Positions 32,391 to 44,049 of a DNA stretch of 64,000 nt are shown here, in pieces. Source of the stretch: Nymphaea colorata. Taxonomy: Eukaryota > Streptophyta > Magnoliopsida > Nymphaeales > Nymphaeaceae. The DNA lies in contig NW_022204508.1 of assembly GCF_008831285.2 (NCBI RefSeq), positions 434,001 to 498,000 on the forward strand, in the 5' to 3' direction. A program made the translations under genes and the position numbers. The notes under the pieces were generated by a model. It saw nothing but the letters and a program-made list of their open reading frames with translations, had not been told where the DNA came from and made no database searches. Position 1 is the first letter of the stretch. The number at the start of each line of letters is the position of its first letter.

Positions 32391-34365
32391 TTAGGTGTCC
32401 CAAAAATTTTTATTAACAATATAACAGATAGCAAAAAACAAGATACCTGAGCTAGAACAAACAAAAAGGAAGAGAGACATAAACCTCAAATACAAAGATA
32501 GAAACTACAACTAACCAAAAAGAAGATAGGCAAAAAACCAACCTCACTATACAAATGGATTACAGCCTCATTGCAATCTTGTTGACAGAAAATACATCAG
32601 CTACAGAAAGCCATTTTCTGCACAACATTTCACAACATACAGACATTTTCTGCACACCATTTCATCACATATAGATCGACCGCAAAACCTTGTAGTAAGG
32701 AGGAAAGATCACCTCTTGATGTTTCCACTTTATACCAGCTATCATATCCTTTAAATCATTGCAGACTCCACATTCAAGACCACTCAGAATCAAATTGGCT
32801 GATGCATAATAGAATTTCTTTGTTTTCTTATGTTCCAAAAGAGTACATGTAAGCATAAACACAGCGTATTGCAACCCATTTATTTGAAAGAGCATTTGAA
32901 CCATTTGAGATTACTTTTTGAATAGAGTTATGCACTTCTAGCCATGACCCCTCCCCCATATATTTTGGAAAAAATATGATACTTATATTTTTAATTTTTT
33001 TTAATTTGCGCTATATAAAAATTTTGAAAAATATTGTTCAGTACTTGTATCTTTTTTGCAAATACTTTTCTACCCTTCCTAAAAAAATTGCTGGCCTCGC
33101 CCTAGTATCTAGGGTCTTCTATGTTTTATTTCATGTCCATTTCATCTCAAGTTAATGAAATTATGAGTACCCCAATCCTCACACCAAATTTTCACCTTTA
33201 CTGTAATCCAAACACTTATAATTAAGCAACAAACCTCTTCTCATCCCCAAAAGGCAGCTTTTCCATATCCAAGAGAAATAAGCATTACTTTACAGTGTTC
33301 ACAAGCTCCCATTCAAGTATTGGTGTCTGACGAAAAGAGTACATAAGGAGTTGGTGACGTCAAGAAGGCCAAGACCACCTTCTTGTATCGGAGCAAGCAG
33401 ACTTCCAACTAAGTAAGTGATATTTCCTAATATGATGAGAATCCCCCCAAATAAAATGACAATTTCTTCTCTATAAAGTTCGGTACAATAAGTGGAAGTC
33501 TAAATGCTCTCACCCAATAACCCGCCACTTGCTGCAGAACATGCTTCTCATATAAGTAAGTGGATGGTCCACCCTTCTACAAAGCTTCTCACATAAGTCA
33601 GGGGTGAGAATACCAACAATGGAACCCAAATAAGTTACGCGAAATTTAGACAACTGTCAATGAAATCGGTTTGCAATGACCATTGTGTTGTCAAGAACAT
33701 TAAAATGAATAAAAAAATGAAATGAATTTATAGTCAGACCTGCTTTGGAATTGAAATCAGGTAAAACTTGGTATAAACAAGAAGTGGATTTTCACAACAG
33801 CCCAAAAAAATAAAAGGATGTGATTTGCAGAAAAGAAACGCCCCAGGTTAGAAGTAAATTGAGAAAGTCATTTTAGGGGCTTCCTGCCCTATAAAACTCG
33901 CCATTGGAGGTTTCCAGAAGAAACATTCATAGCACAACGATAGTAAACAAAAGTGGAGAGAGAGGGTGTGTTTGTCATCGGCCTCCATGGCAACAAAAAG
34001 TGGTTCCCTCCCTTCTTAAAGGTGACAACTAAGGAAGCAGTAGAAACATAAGTAATAATTTTCCTCACCCAATCTTCACAGGATCCAAAAAAAGAAAGAC
34101 CAAAGTGCAGGAAAGACCATCTCACTTTGCCATTGGCTTTTGGAATATCTAATTTGAGGAGAAAAATTTGCTCTATATGCCCTTATCCAAGCTGTTGACC
34201 GCTTCAAGTGCAAGGTGCATGGTTGGTGAATAAATCTACTCGAGAGATCAGATGCCCTTGTTCTGAGCCAATAATTGTGCTAAAACAATCTTCATTCTCT
34301 CAGCCGTCAACTTAGCAACTAGTTTATAGATCAAATTGTATAATGATGTTGGTCAAGATTTTTAT
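32390..34365 (-). pseudogene. LINE (L1-type) reverse-transcriptase remnant, heavily decayed
   Basis: Minus-strand pieces in the right order for a plant L1 RT are KLVAKLTAERMKIVLAQLLA (about 34330-34270), WVRKIITYVSTASLVVTF (about 34070-34015), VTYLGSIVGILTPDLCEKL (about 33640-33580), a RRVDHPLTYMRSMFCSKW-like segment, and ITYLVGSLLAPIQEGGLGLL (about 33425-33360). The YxDD box is not recognisable and stops are frequent. A related 3' fragment lies at 36890-37090. The 3' end near 32390 is a guess. Confidence 0.55.
32933..33111. mobile_element. Possible hAT-like MITE
   Basis: The ends CTAGCCATGACCCC and GGCCTCGCCCTAG are loosely inverted. The interior shares CTATATAAAAATTTT(G)GAAAA with the MITE at 13582-13744. 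I see no clear 8-bp target duplication, so the boundaries are uncertain. Confidence 0.35.
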
Positions 34366-35209
34366 ATCCATAATGACATGAAATTAAAAAACAATATCGT
34401 ATGTGTTGCATTTACCTACCTTACAAGCTCGTTTTTGATGAAGAAATTTCTCACCACTAGTGCAGCATATTTTGCATCCCAAAATTTCTTTTGGTTCACC
34501 AATGGGAATTTGTTTTGCAAAGTGGAAAAGGGTCCACCGGCCATCAGTATGAGGCTTAGTTTTTCTGGTGTGTTGTTCATTCTTGGTGCATTTCCACATT
34601 CATTTAAGCATTATTCTGTATGGTAAAGATTTTAAATTGTTTTAGAAATTTTGTATAATGATGTAGGTCAAGGTTTTTGCCTAACTCAGTTACCACATTA
34701 TTAGGGCTCGATTTTATTTTGCTTAGGTTTTTTAAAGTGGATGTGAGGGTATCCGTGAATCCTATAAATGCATAGTGAATATGCATGTTAAATGAAAAAA
34801 AAAGAGTTCTCTATGCTTGAAAAGAAAATTAGATAAGTCATTCATACCACAACATACATATAAAATCGAAAATGGGTATGCTATCAAGTCAAGTGTAGTC
34901 TGATAACCATCATGGGTACTGCACCTTAATATTGGCCTTGGTGAAGTTGACAGATTTTGGGTGAAGAAAAATGGGAATATATATATATATATATATATAA
35001 AGAGGGAGAGAGAGAAGTCTAAAGGGGAGGGAGATAGAGGAGAGGGGAGAAGAAGGTGGACAAGAACCGGTCCATTTGACCTTATAATGGCATCTCTAAT
35101 GCCAAGATCAACACTACTCCTCAATACCTTTAGGATAAGACCCTCCAAGAATCAAACTGAGGCCATGGTTATAGCACGCCACCTAACCCGGCTGTAGTCT
35201 ACACATCAC
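34366..35209. other. Spacer with partial duplication and AT/GA microsatellites
   Basis: The word TTGTATAATGATGTTGGTCAAG at 34337 recurs with one change at 34649, about 312 bp apart, within or beside the LINE remnant. (AT)n at 34979-34999 is followed by a GA-rich patch to 35055. No gene recognised. Confidence 0.5.
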
Positions 35210-35480
35210 TTGGTAAGGGCAGGGGAGGAGAGAGAGAGAAATCGAAGAGAGAAAGAAAAAAGAAAAAAGAGAAAAAGTGATATTAAAAGAGAAGCAATAA
35301 AAGAAAGAAAGAGAGAGAAAAAGATTTTAAAAAAGGGAGAGAGTGAACTGAAGAGAGAGAAAAAAGAGAAAAAGATAATTTTTAGAAAGAGATAGAGAAA
35401 GAGAGAGCTAAAACGAGAGAGAGAAATCGAAGAGAGAAACCTGAGAGAGAAATAGAGAAATTAAAAGAGAGATTTTAAGT
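35210..35480. repeat. Purine (GA/A) tract
   Basis: Almost pure purine on this strand (GAGAGAGAAATCGAAGAGAG and similar). It is the opposite-strand counterpart of the CT tracts at 10180-10550, 51690-52260 and 54280-54640. Confidence 0.85.
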
Positions 35481-35499
35481 TCGAAATTCTCTTTCATGG

Positions 35500-36600
35500 A
35501 TGGAAACTAGGATTAACAAGTTAGGCCTCCTAGCGCCCTTCTGTGCTGAGCATGGCACGGGCCTCTTGGCGAGAGCACTCTACTAGGCACAAAACGCTCT
35601 CTCCCAGTAGCATGCTTATTGCTGCCGAATCTGTCCTTGGGGAGTTAAATGCCACCTCATTGGCTTGAAGTTTATTGAGTCAGTGAGGTGGGTATTTGGT
35701 CCTGCCACCCTAGGTAGGCCCCACATGAGTCCCAGCAGCATGGTTAAAATTAAATAAAAAATGAAAATTTATTATTTTTCTAAGGACAAAATGGCCTTTT
35801 TGTAAAATGAATTTGGCTCCGGTTTTGACAATTTTCGGTCCGCTTGAATCTGAATCAATTTTTCCCAAACCTGGAAGGGTTTAGGTCGATGTCAAATGCC
35901 TGAATTATGGATTGGATTTTTTTTTCTAGTCCAGTTTTAGATTTTATAAAGCGAAATTGAGACCAAAGGTGAGGGGAGTTTGTGCGCGTGCTCGGGGATC
36001 CAACTTGAAATATCATGCTGGAGGTTGGTTCTCGGGCTTGGTTTTTTATATTTGGATAAAAAATTTGGTTTGACTATATTTTTGGATCTTGTGTCGGGTT
36101 TTTGGATATAGGCTATATTTTTGGATCTAATGCTAAGTTTTCAATCTGAATTTGGCACAATTTTCGATCTAGAGCAGAGATTTGGATTCAGACCTAAGGC
36201 TCAATTTTGTATGTGGATCTTAAATTTGGTTCCAGATATGGATCTATGGATCCATTTTTTCTTTAGATCTTGGATTGGATCAAATATGAATCCAAGGCTC
36301 TTCAATCTAGACTAGGTGGATCTAGATATGGACGGAGGGCTCTTATGCAATCTAGAGGTGGCAGTTGGATCCAAATATGGGTCTAGGGATCTGATTTTGA
36401 TTTACAGCTGGGATTTGGATCCAGATATGGGTCTAGGGTCTCTTTTTCAGTCTCTGTATGATTTTTTGGACTGAATCCCTGTCTGAATGTGGATATGAAT
36501 TACAAAATATGTCTAGATTTGGGCTGTGCTTGAGTCTAAACTTCTGAAATTTGACCTAAATGGGTCCTAAATCGAGTTGACAATTTAATCAGATAAGAAA
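35500..36600. repeat. GC-rich block followed by degenerate GGATCTAGG/TTTGGATC repeats
   Basis: 35520-35740 is GC-rich with CCTCTTGGCG and GTAGGCCCCAC words. From about 35930 to 36560 come irregular copies of TTTGGATC, GGATCTAGG and CCAGATATGG. With the purine tract to the left, the order mirrors, on the other strand, the order at 8140-10560 (degenerate repeat, GC-rich block, CT tract). Confidence 0.65.
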
Positions 36601-36889
36601 TTGATCAGAATTAAGGAAAATCAAGGTGTTTGCGGCTAGCAATCTTTGATATTTTGTTGTAAACTTGCCATAAAATGTTCAAAAAATGCTGATTACCCCA
36701 GACAATGGTTGGATCTAACCTCCACCACTGGCAAGACAATCATGTGGTGGTGGAGCTAATTAAATGGACGCACTCACTGAACTTGATTTTTATGAGGGGA
36801 GTGCCTAAGTCTACAAGTCAACTATAATTTTCGGCAGCAGCCTCGTCTTTATCATCAGTTCTTGCTTTGCCTTTCTTCCCCTCCATATT

Positions 36890-37090
36890 CTACAATCCCC
36901 CATCCCCAATACTATTACCAAATTTTCACCTTCTTACCATTACCCAAACACCGCTAGATTAAGTAAAAAAGCTCTTCTTGTCCCCAAAAGGCAGCTTTTC
37001 CATATCCATGATAAATGAGCTTTAGTTTAGAGGGTTCACAAGCTCCAATTCAAGTATTGGTGTCTGACCAAAAGAGCTCGCAATGAGTTC
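36890..37090 (-). pseudogene. Short LINE fragment
   Basis: Related to 33170-33350: shared words are ACCAAATTTTCACCTT, CCCCAAAAGGCAGCTTTTCC and CAAGTATTGGTGTCTGAC. It is only a 3' scrap of the same LINE family. Confidence 0.5.
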
Positions 37091-37713
37091 GAGATTCTAG
37101 CATGGAAAGATCTAGTAAAAAAACACTGGAAATATCACCAGAAAATATCGATGGATAACCCTGTTGAATAGGTAGAGTTAGACCAGGGATAACATGAACA
37201 ACATTTGATCTTCTGTCAAGAGTCTTTTTCTGTCCATTGTATATGCAAAAAAAAAAAAGGTATTACATGTGCAACTCTTAGTATCACAGTGCAAGACATT
37301 TATCCCAGCTTCCGCAAGAGTACATAGGCTCAACAAAGGGGAACTGCATCCCCAAGGGGGTTGGTGCGCTAGGCAGGTGGGGTATACTGCTAGTTTCCGT
37401 TTTGAATCCCCATTGTGTCAACTCCCTGTGCTGCAAAAGGGAGGCACTGATATGAAAATTGATGCATAATGTGGGCACCTTTTCCAAGGCACCAAAAACA
37501 GACGTGGACTCTATGGGGACTTTATTGTAAAAAATGACTTCTAATACTCATTCTGCTCTCCCAAACAGGGAAACGCAAAACGTTTTGGCCATTTTTCTTA
37601 TTTTGTTTGATGAATTTAGCAAGTTAAAGCTATGGGAAGCCCCACATGAGCCAAGGGGTACATGTCCACTCTTCATTTCCTAAAATCTCATTACATGTCT
37701 TTATGGTTGCAGC
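37091..37713. other. Spacer
   Basis: No gene recognised. The open frames near 37269-37487 on both strands overlap each other and have no domain. Confidence 0.45.
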
Positions 37714-37891
37714 CAGTGGTATAACCAAAAATTTCTGGTTGAGGGGCACTTCAAGTGTAAGATTCAAACCTTAAGGGGCATTGATATGTAAAAAACTGAA
37801 AATTAATGAAGTTTTTGTATCTAAATAGTTTAATTTTTTTGGGTTGGTGTTGGCAATTGCCCACACTAGCAATAATGTAGCTCTGCCACTG
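37714..37891. mobile_element. hAT-type MITE, 178 bp
   Basis: Left end CAGTGGTATAACCA and right end TAGCTCTGCCACTG are inverted repeats of the common plant hAT form CAGTGGCGGAGC. The 8-bp flanks GTTGCAGC (37706-37713) and GTCACAGT (37892-37899) agree at five positions. The other three differ only by transitions, as expected of an aged, methylated target duplication. No coding capacity. Confidence 0.65.
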
Positions 37892-38720
37892 GTCACAGTA
37901 GCTAAGTTTTCACTATGGTCTACACGCTATGCATCCCCATTTTTGGCTGCTGTAAATATCATTTTTTTGTTAATACAAGTCCAGAGCCTAACTCCCACAA
38001 GCTTCCATAGGAAAACTGAGCTGCTAATTACCCTATATCTGGAGATGTCAGCATATCCGATTCGAATGTGATCTGCTGACATCCCTACTATTTCCACATA
38101 AATTGTCCAACTCAACTCAAAGATCAGGAGACAAAGATGCAGCCCCTGAGAAATGAATTAGCATGGGATTTGCAATTGGAAGGAATGCAACAGGCAAGCT
38201 TAGCATGGCAAAGAGGTGCTGATAGACTCTTTTTTAAGCATATCAATGGCCAAAAAGAGCAGCGAATAAGCCAGATGTGGGCTGGTATGAGCAGCTGCTG
38301 GCTGGGTCAACAGCTTTTCAATGAGGAGTGGACATGGATTGTGGATCTAGCCATAGGAGCTGCCACCCAGGTTTGCTTGTCATATGCCATCAGCCATAGG
38401 GATGTCAATGGATCAGATTCGAAAAAAATAAACTCTTAACCATATGTAGCTGCTTTTTCAAATACTCACATGTTCATATTTGAATTCTGATTTTAACATG
38501 AATGAATAAAAGTCATATCAAAGTCTGAAATCCAATTTTGCAATCCGAATATGATCTGAATCCAACTTTTCATTCACTTCTTAATCTGAATTGTGAACCA
38601 AATCTAGCTGACTTTCAATATATAAGAGTGTTAGATGTATGATATTTGTTTAAAACTAAATATGATCTGAATTTGAATCTGATCAAATATTTACATATAT
38701 CTAAATCCGAATCCATTAGA
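37892..38720. other. Spacer with degenerate ATCTGAATCC words
   Basis: No supported gene. A plus-strand frame at 38137-38439 contains AWQRGADRLFFKHINGQK, faintly like the GDRNTKFFHxxxxxR segment of LINE proteins, but this is too weak to call. From 38470 to 38720 the strand carries irregular ATCTGAATCCAA words, reminiscent of the tract at 8140-9000. Confidence 0.4.
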
Positions 38721-39060
38721 ATGTCATTTCTTAAATCCAAAGCTGATCTGATTTTTCCATTGGACATGATATTTTTTTTCTATAAGTGGTTTTTCAGAAT
38801 GGTTTGGTTGGATATCTGATTCAAATCGAATATATTGACATCCTTACTTAACCAGAAATGCCTATCTCCACCACTGGAAATGGGAGTCCAATGTCATTTC
38901 TTAAATCCAAAGCTGATCTGATTTTTCCATTGGACATGATATTTTTTTTCTATAACTGGTTTTTCAGAATGGTTTGGTTGGATATCTGATTCAAATCGAA
39001 TATACTGACATCCTTACTTAACCAGAAATGCCTATCTCCACCACTGGAAATGGGAGTCAA
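38721..39060. repeat. Perfect-looking tandem duplication, 2 x 170 bp
   Basis: ATGTCATTTCTTAAATCC begins at 38721 and 38891. The two 170-bp units differ at only a few bases (for example TATAAGTGG and TATAACTGG, ATATTGAC and ATACTGAC). It is recent compared with other repeats here. Confidence 0.93.
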
Positions 39061-39772
39061 AGACGCACCATGATATGTCCGTGATACTACTACTTGATTC
39101 TAACCGAAGTGGCCACAGGTATTGGCAGATGATCTATGTTTCAAATCTAGGAAATGATGAGATCATCCAACCTTCTTCGATGCACATTTCAGTTCCTTTG
39201 TTTCCAAAGTCTAGAGAAGTAGCACCCATAAGAATGGAACTAAGAATGTACTGTCAGCATGCCCCTCAAGCCAAGTAACTATGCTATGGCATGTCAATTC
39301 CAAATAGTTGACTACAATATATTACATCACTGACCTGAAAAAAGAAATTGAATGTATAGATAACAGTAATTTAAGTTTGAAGCAATACTTGACGAACAAT
39401 ATACTAGACAAAGTAGACCACGTAATTGAATAGTTTTGATGCGAGTGATTCCACAAACATCAACATAAGTCATTCATGCATCCCATTCATTCAGCATCAT
39501 TCATCAAATATCATGTCTTGGACGCGTCAATGGATTGAAACTCACAAGATCTTGAGAGGTAGATAGGGCCTATTGCCTTCTTTATTGCATTTATGAGATG
39601 TATCATTTCTACCAATCCGCAAATTTGTTCATTTGGAAGCTCTACGCTGTCATGTCTCATTTCTTTCAGCACCAATTATTTAAATGAGATGAAGAAGCTA
39701 TTTAATTGGAACGGATACAGCCTTGAACATATCATTAGATAAAAAAATGCCATAGCATAGTTATTCAAAGAG
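39061..39772. other. Spacer
   Basis: No gene recognised; AT-rich with no domain-bearing frame. Confidence 0.45.
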
Positions 39773-39949
39773 CAGTGGTGGAGTCACAAAAATTAGCTGC
39801 AGGGACCCTTCTTTAAAAACATTTATATCTTTAGGGGGCACTTATATATGTATAAAAGAAAAAAAAATATTAAATTTGCTAATGTAAAAAATAAAGAAAT
39901 TTTAAAGAGCTGGTCTGGGCAACTTAGCCCACATGTGGCTAAGCCACTT
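39773..39949. mobile_element. hAT-type MITE, 177 bp, same family as 37714-37891
   Basis: The left end CAGTGGTGGAGTCACA and right end GGCTAAGCCACTT are flanked by TCAAAGAG (39765-39772) and CCAAAGAG (39950-39957), an 8-bp target duplication with one transition. Size and interior (an AGGGGCACTT-like word, A-rich middle) match the 178-bp element 2 kb to the left. Confidence 0.75.
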
Positions 39950-40289
39950 CCAAAGAGGGTCAAAATGACAACATAGTGGCCAGGGAAGAGACACATTCAG
40001 TCATGTACTTCGTCTTCGAAACTTCTCTTGCTACATTGTCATACTAGCATGTAAGATTCAATCATGTATTCAGTTTTCAAAAATTGTCTTGGTAGTTTTT
40101 TCATACTAGTGTCCAAGGGAAGAGAAATATTCAATCATGTACTTATTTTTTTAAACCTCTCTTGAGGCTTTCTCATATTAATATGCAGCCAGAATGCAAA
40201 GTTTTATAATCCGACTGCCCACCAATTTGATGGAAAAATCATACTGCAAGGCAATGCTATGACATACCCATGCTTTTGCTACATGGCCG

Positions 40290-41900
40290 GAATCGAGCTT
40301 GCTTCAAGATGATATATGGTATCTGGATTCTAGGGCAACACATCACATGGCAGAAGATATTGGCCATGCTATCACCAACAAAAATGAATGTAAAGTTGAT
40401 CTCACACTGTTTGGTAAGCTCACATTGTTTTCAAAAATTTGATCTCAAAGATGCTTTACATGTTTAATGTGCACTAAGAAAAATATGTTGTTTATGTTGC
40501 CAAACTTGCACATGATAATCACCATTTTTTTGACTTTTGTCCTCACAAATTTATGGTTTAGGATCATTAGAAATGAAAAGTTTTAGTACAAGGCACCAAC
40601 GAGAAAAATGTATACAACCAAAGTGCTTCGATGTTTGTGCACAAACAGTTCAAACAAGAAAGCCTTTATGAAAATTTTGCCTGCACTTGTGCCCTTCATT
40701 TTTTTCTATTTGAGAATTATTAGATTTAAAGTCAAACCATGTGGTTTTATATTGAATATGAACTTTATAAAGGATATATATGTTATGGCTCCTCACTCTT
40801 GCAATACATGCATTTCTCAACATACTGTTTTCTATGAAGAAAACCGTTTGCAGTTTTTAAATGCTATTAATTAATTAAAAAACTAATTGTAACTGAAGCT
40901 AAACCAAATAATCCAAGCCCCATTTCCAATGCATTTCAAGAGACATTCAAAATATATCTTGCCCAAAATGAAACTTTGTCTATCTTCATCAACCCATAGC
41001 TTGGTCAAGAATGTCACCTATTTGTACATGAAGCCCCATGTCCCATCAGCCAACCAAGAGAAGAATAAAGGAAAGGAAATCATGAAGTGGAACTGGACTT
41101 TAGACCCATCTAGTGAAAGACGTACAATAATAGAACTAATTAATTTGAACTCACCATACGATTAACCAATCTATGGATGAAACAAGAGCATTAAGTGCTT
41201 ATTTTCCATCCAAATATAGTCTTCCTTTGTGTCTCCTTAGTGAAGTCAATACAAGTTAAGTTGAACTCAGAGTTCATCTTAGCAAAATGTAATCCTAAAA
41301 GCGCTCAAGCTACGGAAGAAGAGTTGGGGTCTTTTTATACAAATCAATTGTGGGCTCGTCCCAGCCAACAGCTCACATAATAATGTTAGATGTGGATGGA
41401 TATTTAGATTAAGAGGGAGGAACTCTGATGGCTCAATTGCTTAGTACAAGTCTCCCCACTTTGCAGAAGGTATAATCCACAACAAGGGACTTACTAATAT
41501 GAAACTTATAGTCCTACTGTTAACCAAACTACAAAACCATTGATCTCAACCATGCCTATCTCGAAGGGTAGATCTTTACATGAATTAGGTGTCAATACTT
41601 TCTCACAACAGATACTAAAGTAAAAGGTAGTTCATGATGCAACCAACATGGTTTTAAGATTAATGGGTTCCAATCATGTTTATCACCTCAATAAAGCATT
41701 GTCCAAGTCAAAAAAAGGCTAACAAGGCATGTCCTTGCTCATCACACTTGGGGTTCATGAGTCACAATTAGATATGTCCATAAAATCCTCATTGATGATT
41801 TGTGTAGATGACATCATAGTCGCTAGAAGTAACATGGTTGAGGTAGAAAAAAATCATAGTGACTAAAAGTAACAAACTAATTGTGGCAAGTTCCCTGTAA
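40290..41900 (+). pseudogene. Second Ty1/copia remnant
   Basis: Plus-strand scraps in copia order. A protease site DIWYLDSRATHHMAEDIGH (about 40308-40370) lies 5' of LKDALHV and KVLVQGTNEKC-like gag-pre-integrase sequence (40440-40620). RT follows with YETYSPTVNQTTKPLIS and SLHELGVN (about 41495-41595) and CVDDIIVARSN (about 41800-41835). LTRs are not recognisable and frames break often. It differs from the 24-28 kb element and is more decayed. The LDSGAT glycine is arginine here. Confidence 0.65.
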
Positions 41901-41939
41901 AATATATAAGATGACAACTTATTGCCAATCAAATACTAT

Positions 41940-43310
41940 ATATGTATGTATATATATATATGTGTGTGTATAGTGAATGGGCTCTTATAGGTAGCATAGC
42001 GGGTCAGGCTGGCAGTATAGCAAAGGGCCGATTGTCAACTCAATTCTCATGAGTGCTATTCACTTCAACTACAAATGGTGGGTGTGTGATGCTTAGTTGA
42101 TGGGTGTCTTGCTTTGAACTTAAGTCACAAAGAAGCCCCAAACTGTGGGGCTGGAGGAAAGAGGGAGGGGCTTCCAGCTGCACCCCCCACAACACAAAAG
42201 CAAAACAACAAATCTTAAACATTTAAAACTAGCAAATTAATAACACAATTATCATTTTTTTCAAATTGTTGTGTCCTCCCTACCCAGGTTATGCTTGAAC
42301 CCATGCCAGCACTAGTGCGACTTGGGCTTGGGGAAATGTTGGGAACACATTTGAAAGGGATGTGAACTGTTTGTAATATGATAAAGCAAGAATGCTCGGA
42401 TGTAGATCCAAATGAGGAAGGAGATTCTGTCAATGATTTGATCGAATACAGGAGCCAAGAAAATTGTCATGAAAATCTGTTGTATTGAAATAATTCCATA
42501 TCTGATCCTATAAATCAAGATATTGATAATTTGTATGAAAGCCTTCTCACTTATAAAATGGCCAAATCAGATTCATGTAAGAAGTAAACTGTTCATAAGT
42601 GCTTTATATACAAAGGGAGGGTTTCTTGCCCTTGCTGGTCTGCTGTCAATCAACCCTTTAGTTCAAACAACTTTAGAAAAAAAAAGTGGATTTTAACATC
42701 AAATGAGCTACCATGGTTGCAAAACCAAAAAAGGTCTGAGTTAACATCTTTAACTTCTCTGCTATATATCAATAACCAAAAGTTTCTACTAGAAATTCCT
42801 TGAGCATATGATATTCATGTGCTCGGATACTTCGGGAAAGATAAATCAAACTACAAATTCTCTCTCAAACTACTAATGTGGTTGAGAGTTGTGTTCTTGA
42901 ACCTACTAATGTGGTGATATCTTAGGCCCTCTTTCTCTCTCTAACTCTTTTTCCCTCTTGATGACAAAATTTTTGTAATAATATTTCTCTCTCTCTCTCT
43001 AAGAATAGGAGCAAACTTTTGTAATATTTGCTCTCTCTAGGTGTTGATCAGATAATGAAAAGGCTGTTCCGATAATCAAAAGCCCATGATGGAGGAGTCA
43101 GTGGAGGCGTGGGGGAGGTAGATGAAGGAAATACCAACCTCACTCTTCTCAGTCTTGGACCATTCAGTCCCGTCCTCCCTTTCTCTTTTCTCTGTCTCAG
43201 AAAGGACTAGTTGTTGGGACTTGGGACCGACGCAAGGCAAGAAGTCAGAGAAGATAGAGAGAGAGAGAGGAAGGGAGAGGGGAGTGATGATCAAGTGAGG
43301 GGAGGCATCA
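41940..43310. other. Spacer with microsatellites
   Basis: AT/GT repeat at 41940-41970 and CT-rich patches at 42930-43005. No supported gene. Open frames between 42040 and 42520 on the minus strand are short and domain-free. Confidence 0.45.
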
Positions 43311-43319
43311 GGGGGGCAA

Positions 43320-44049
43320 TGGTTACCGTCTGCAAGAGCAGTACCATGGAAGGCGGCGGGGAGGAGGAGCACGAGACGCAGGTGCTCGCTGTCCTGCATG
43401 CGCTGAAGGAGGCATCCCGGCAGATACGGGAGTCTCCCACTGCCGGCAGAAGCAGGAGGAGGCGGAGGGCAGCGCCTTCAAGGCCCTCCTCCACCTCCAG
43501 ACCAAGGACCTCGCCTCCAAGTTCAAGGACCCCAAGCTTGCCGACCTCACCCACCACCTTTGCAGCCTCCGCTCCTAGGTGGACAACCAGCTCCCCCGCT
43601 CCTACCTCACCGTCATCAATTCCTTCATCAGGGGCTGCGTCTTTGGCAGTGACATCGTGTGTCATCGAGTCGGAGATTCAGGCATGGATCGACCGGAAGA
43701 GCGTCAAGAAGCTGGTGAAATCGCTGCTCAGTGAAGATGAGGAGGAGGTGAAGGTTGTCGGGCCGCTCTTGGGCTTCGAGACCCATGTCTCCAGGACGCC
43801 GTGCTGAGGTCCCGGGCTTTTTCCATGCTTGAATCAGTCCTGTGCGACAGGAAGGTGTCCAGGTGGGTTAGGGAGAACTGCCCCTTCACCCTGACAGCTT
43901 TGGTGACGTTCAACAAGGACATGTTCATGGGTCAGGTGGTGATGAGCCCGATGGTGATGGCCCTGGTGGAATTGGGCTCTGCCGACGGCCTCAGGGTCCA
44001 CTGTAGCTTGATCATCGCCATCAGAAGCCTCTTTGTCGAAGACTTGTGA
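43320..44049 (+). pseudogene. ARM-repeat protein gene fragment, frameshifted
   Basis: GC-rich, with C/G-ending codons unlike its surroundings. From ATG 43320 it reads TMEGGGEEEHETQVLAVLHA and LKEASRQIRES, then shifts frame to SAFKALLHLQTKDLASKF and VINSFIRGCVFGSD. It shifts again to IESEIQAWIDRKSVKKLVKS, and then to [38 protein letters not shown] and [19 protein letters not shown]. This has the helical, armadillo-like pattern of a plant ARM-repeat superfamily protein, as I recall that family. At least three frame changes and one stop (in CSLRS-stop-VDN, about 43577) disable it. It has no introns and stops at the edge of copy B's LINE. It could be a processed or captured fragment. Confidence 0.6.

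Noticed and set aside
38137-38439. 100-codon frame with AWQRGADRLFFKHINGQK
   Set aside because: Only a faint resemblance to a LINE segment, with no other LINE motifs on that strand nearby.
43211-43807. A single 198-codon protein on the plus strand
   Set aside because: The middle (RSRRRRRAAPSRPSS...) is an out-of-frame reading of the ARM-repeat fragment. Homologous sequence lies in the other frame.
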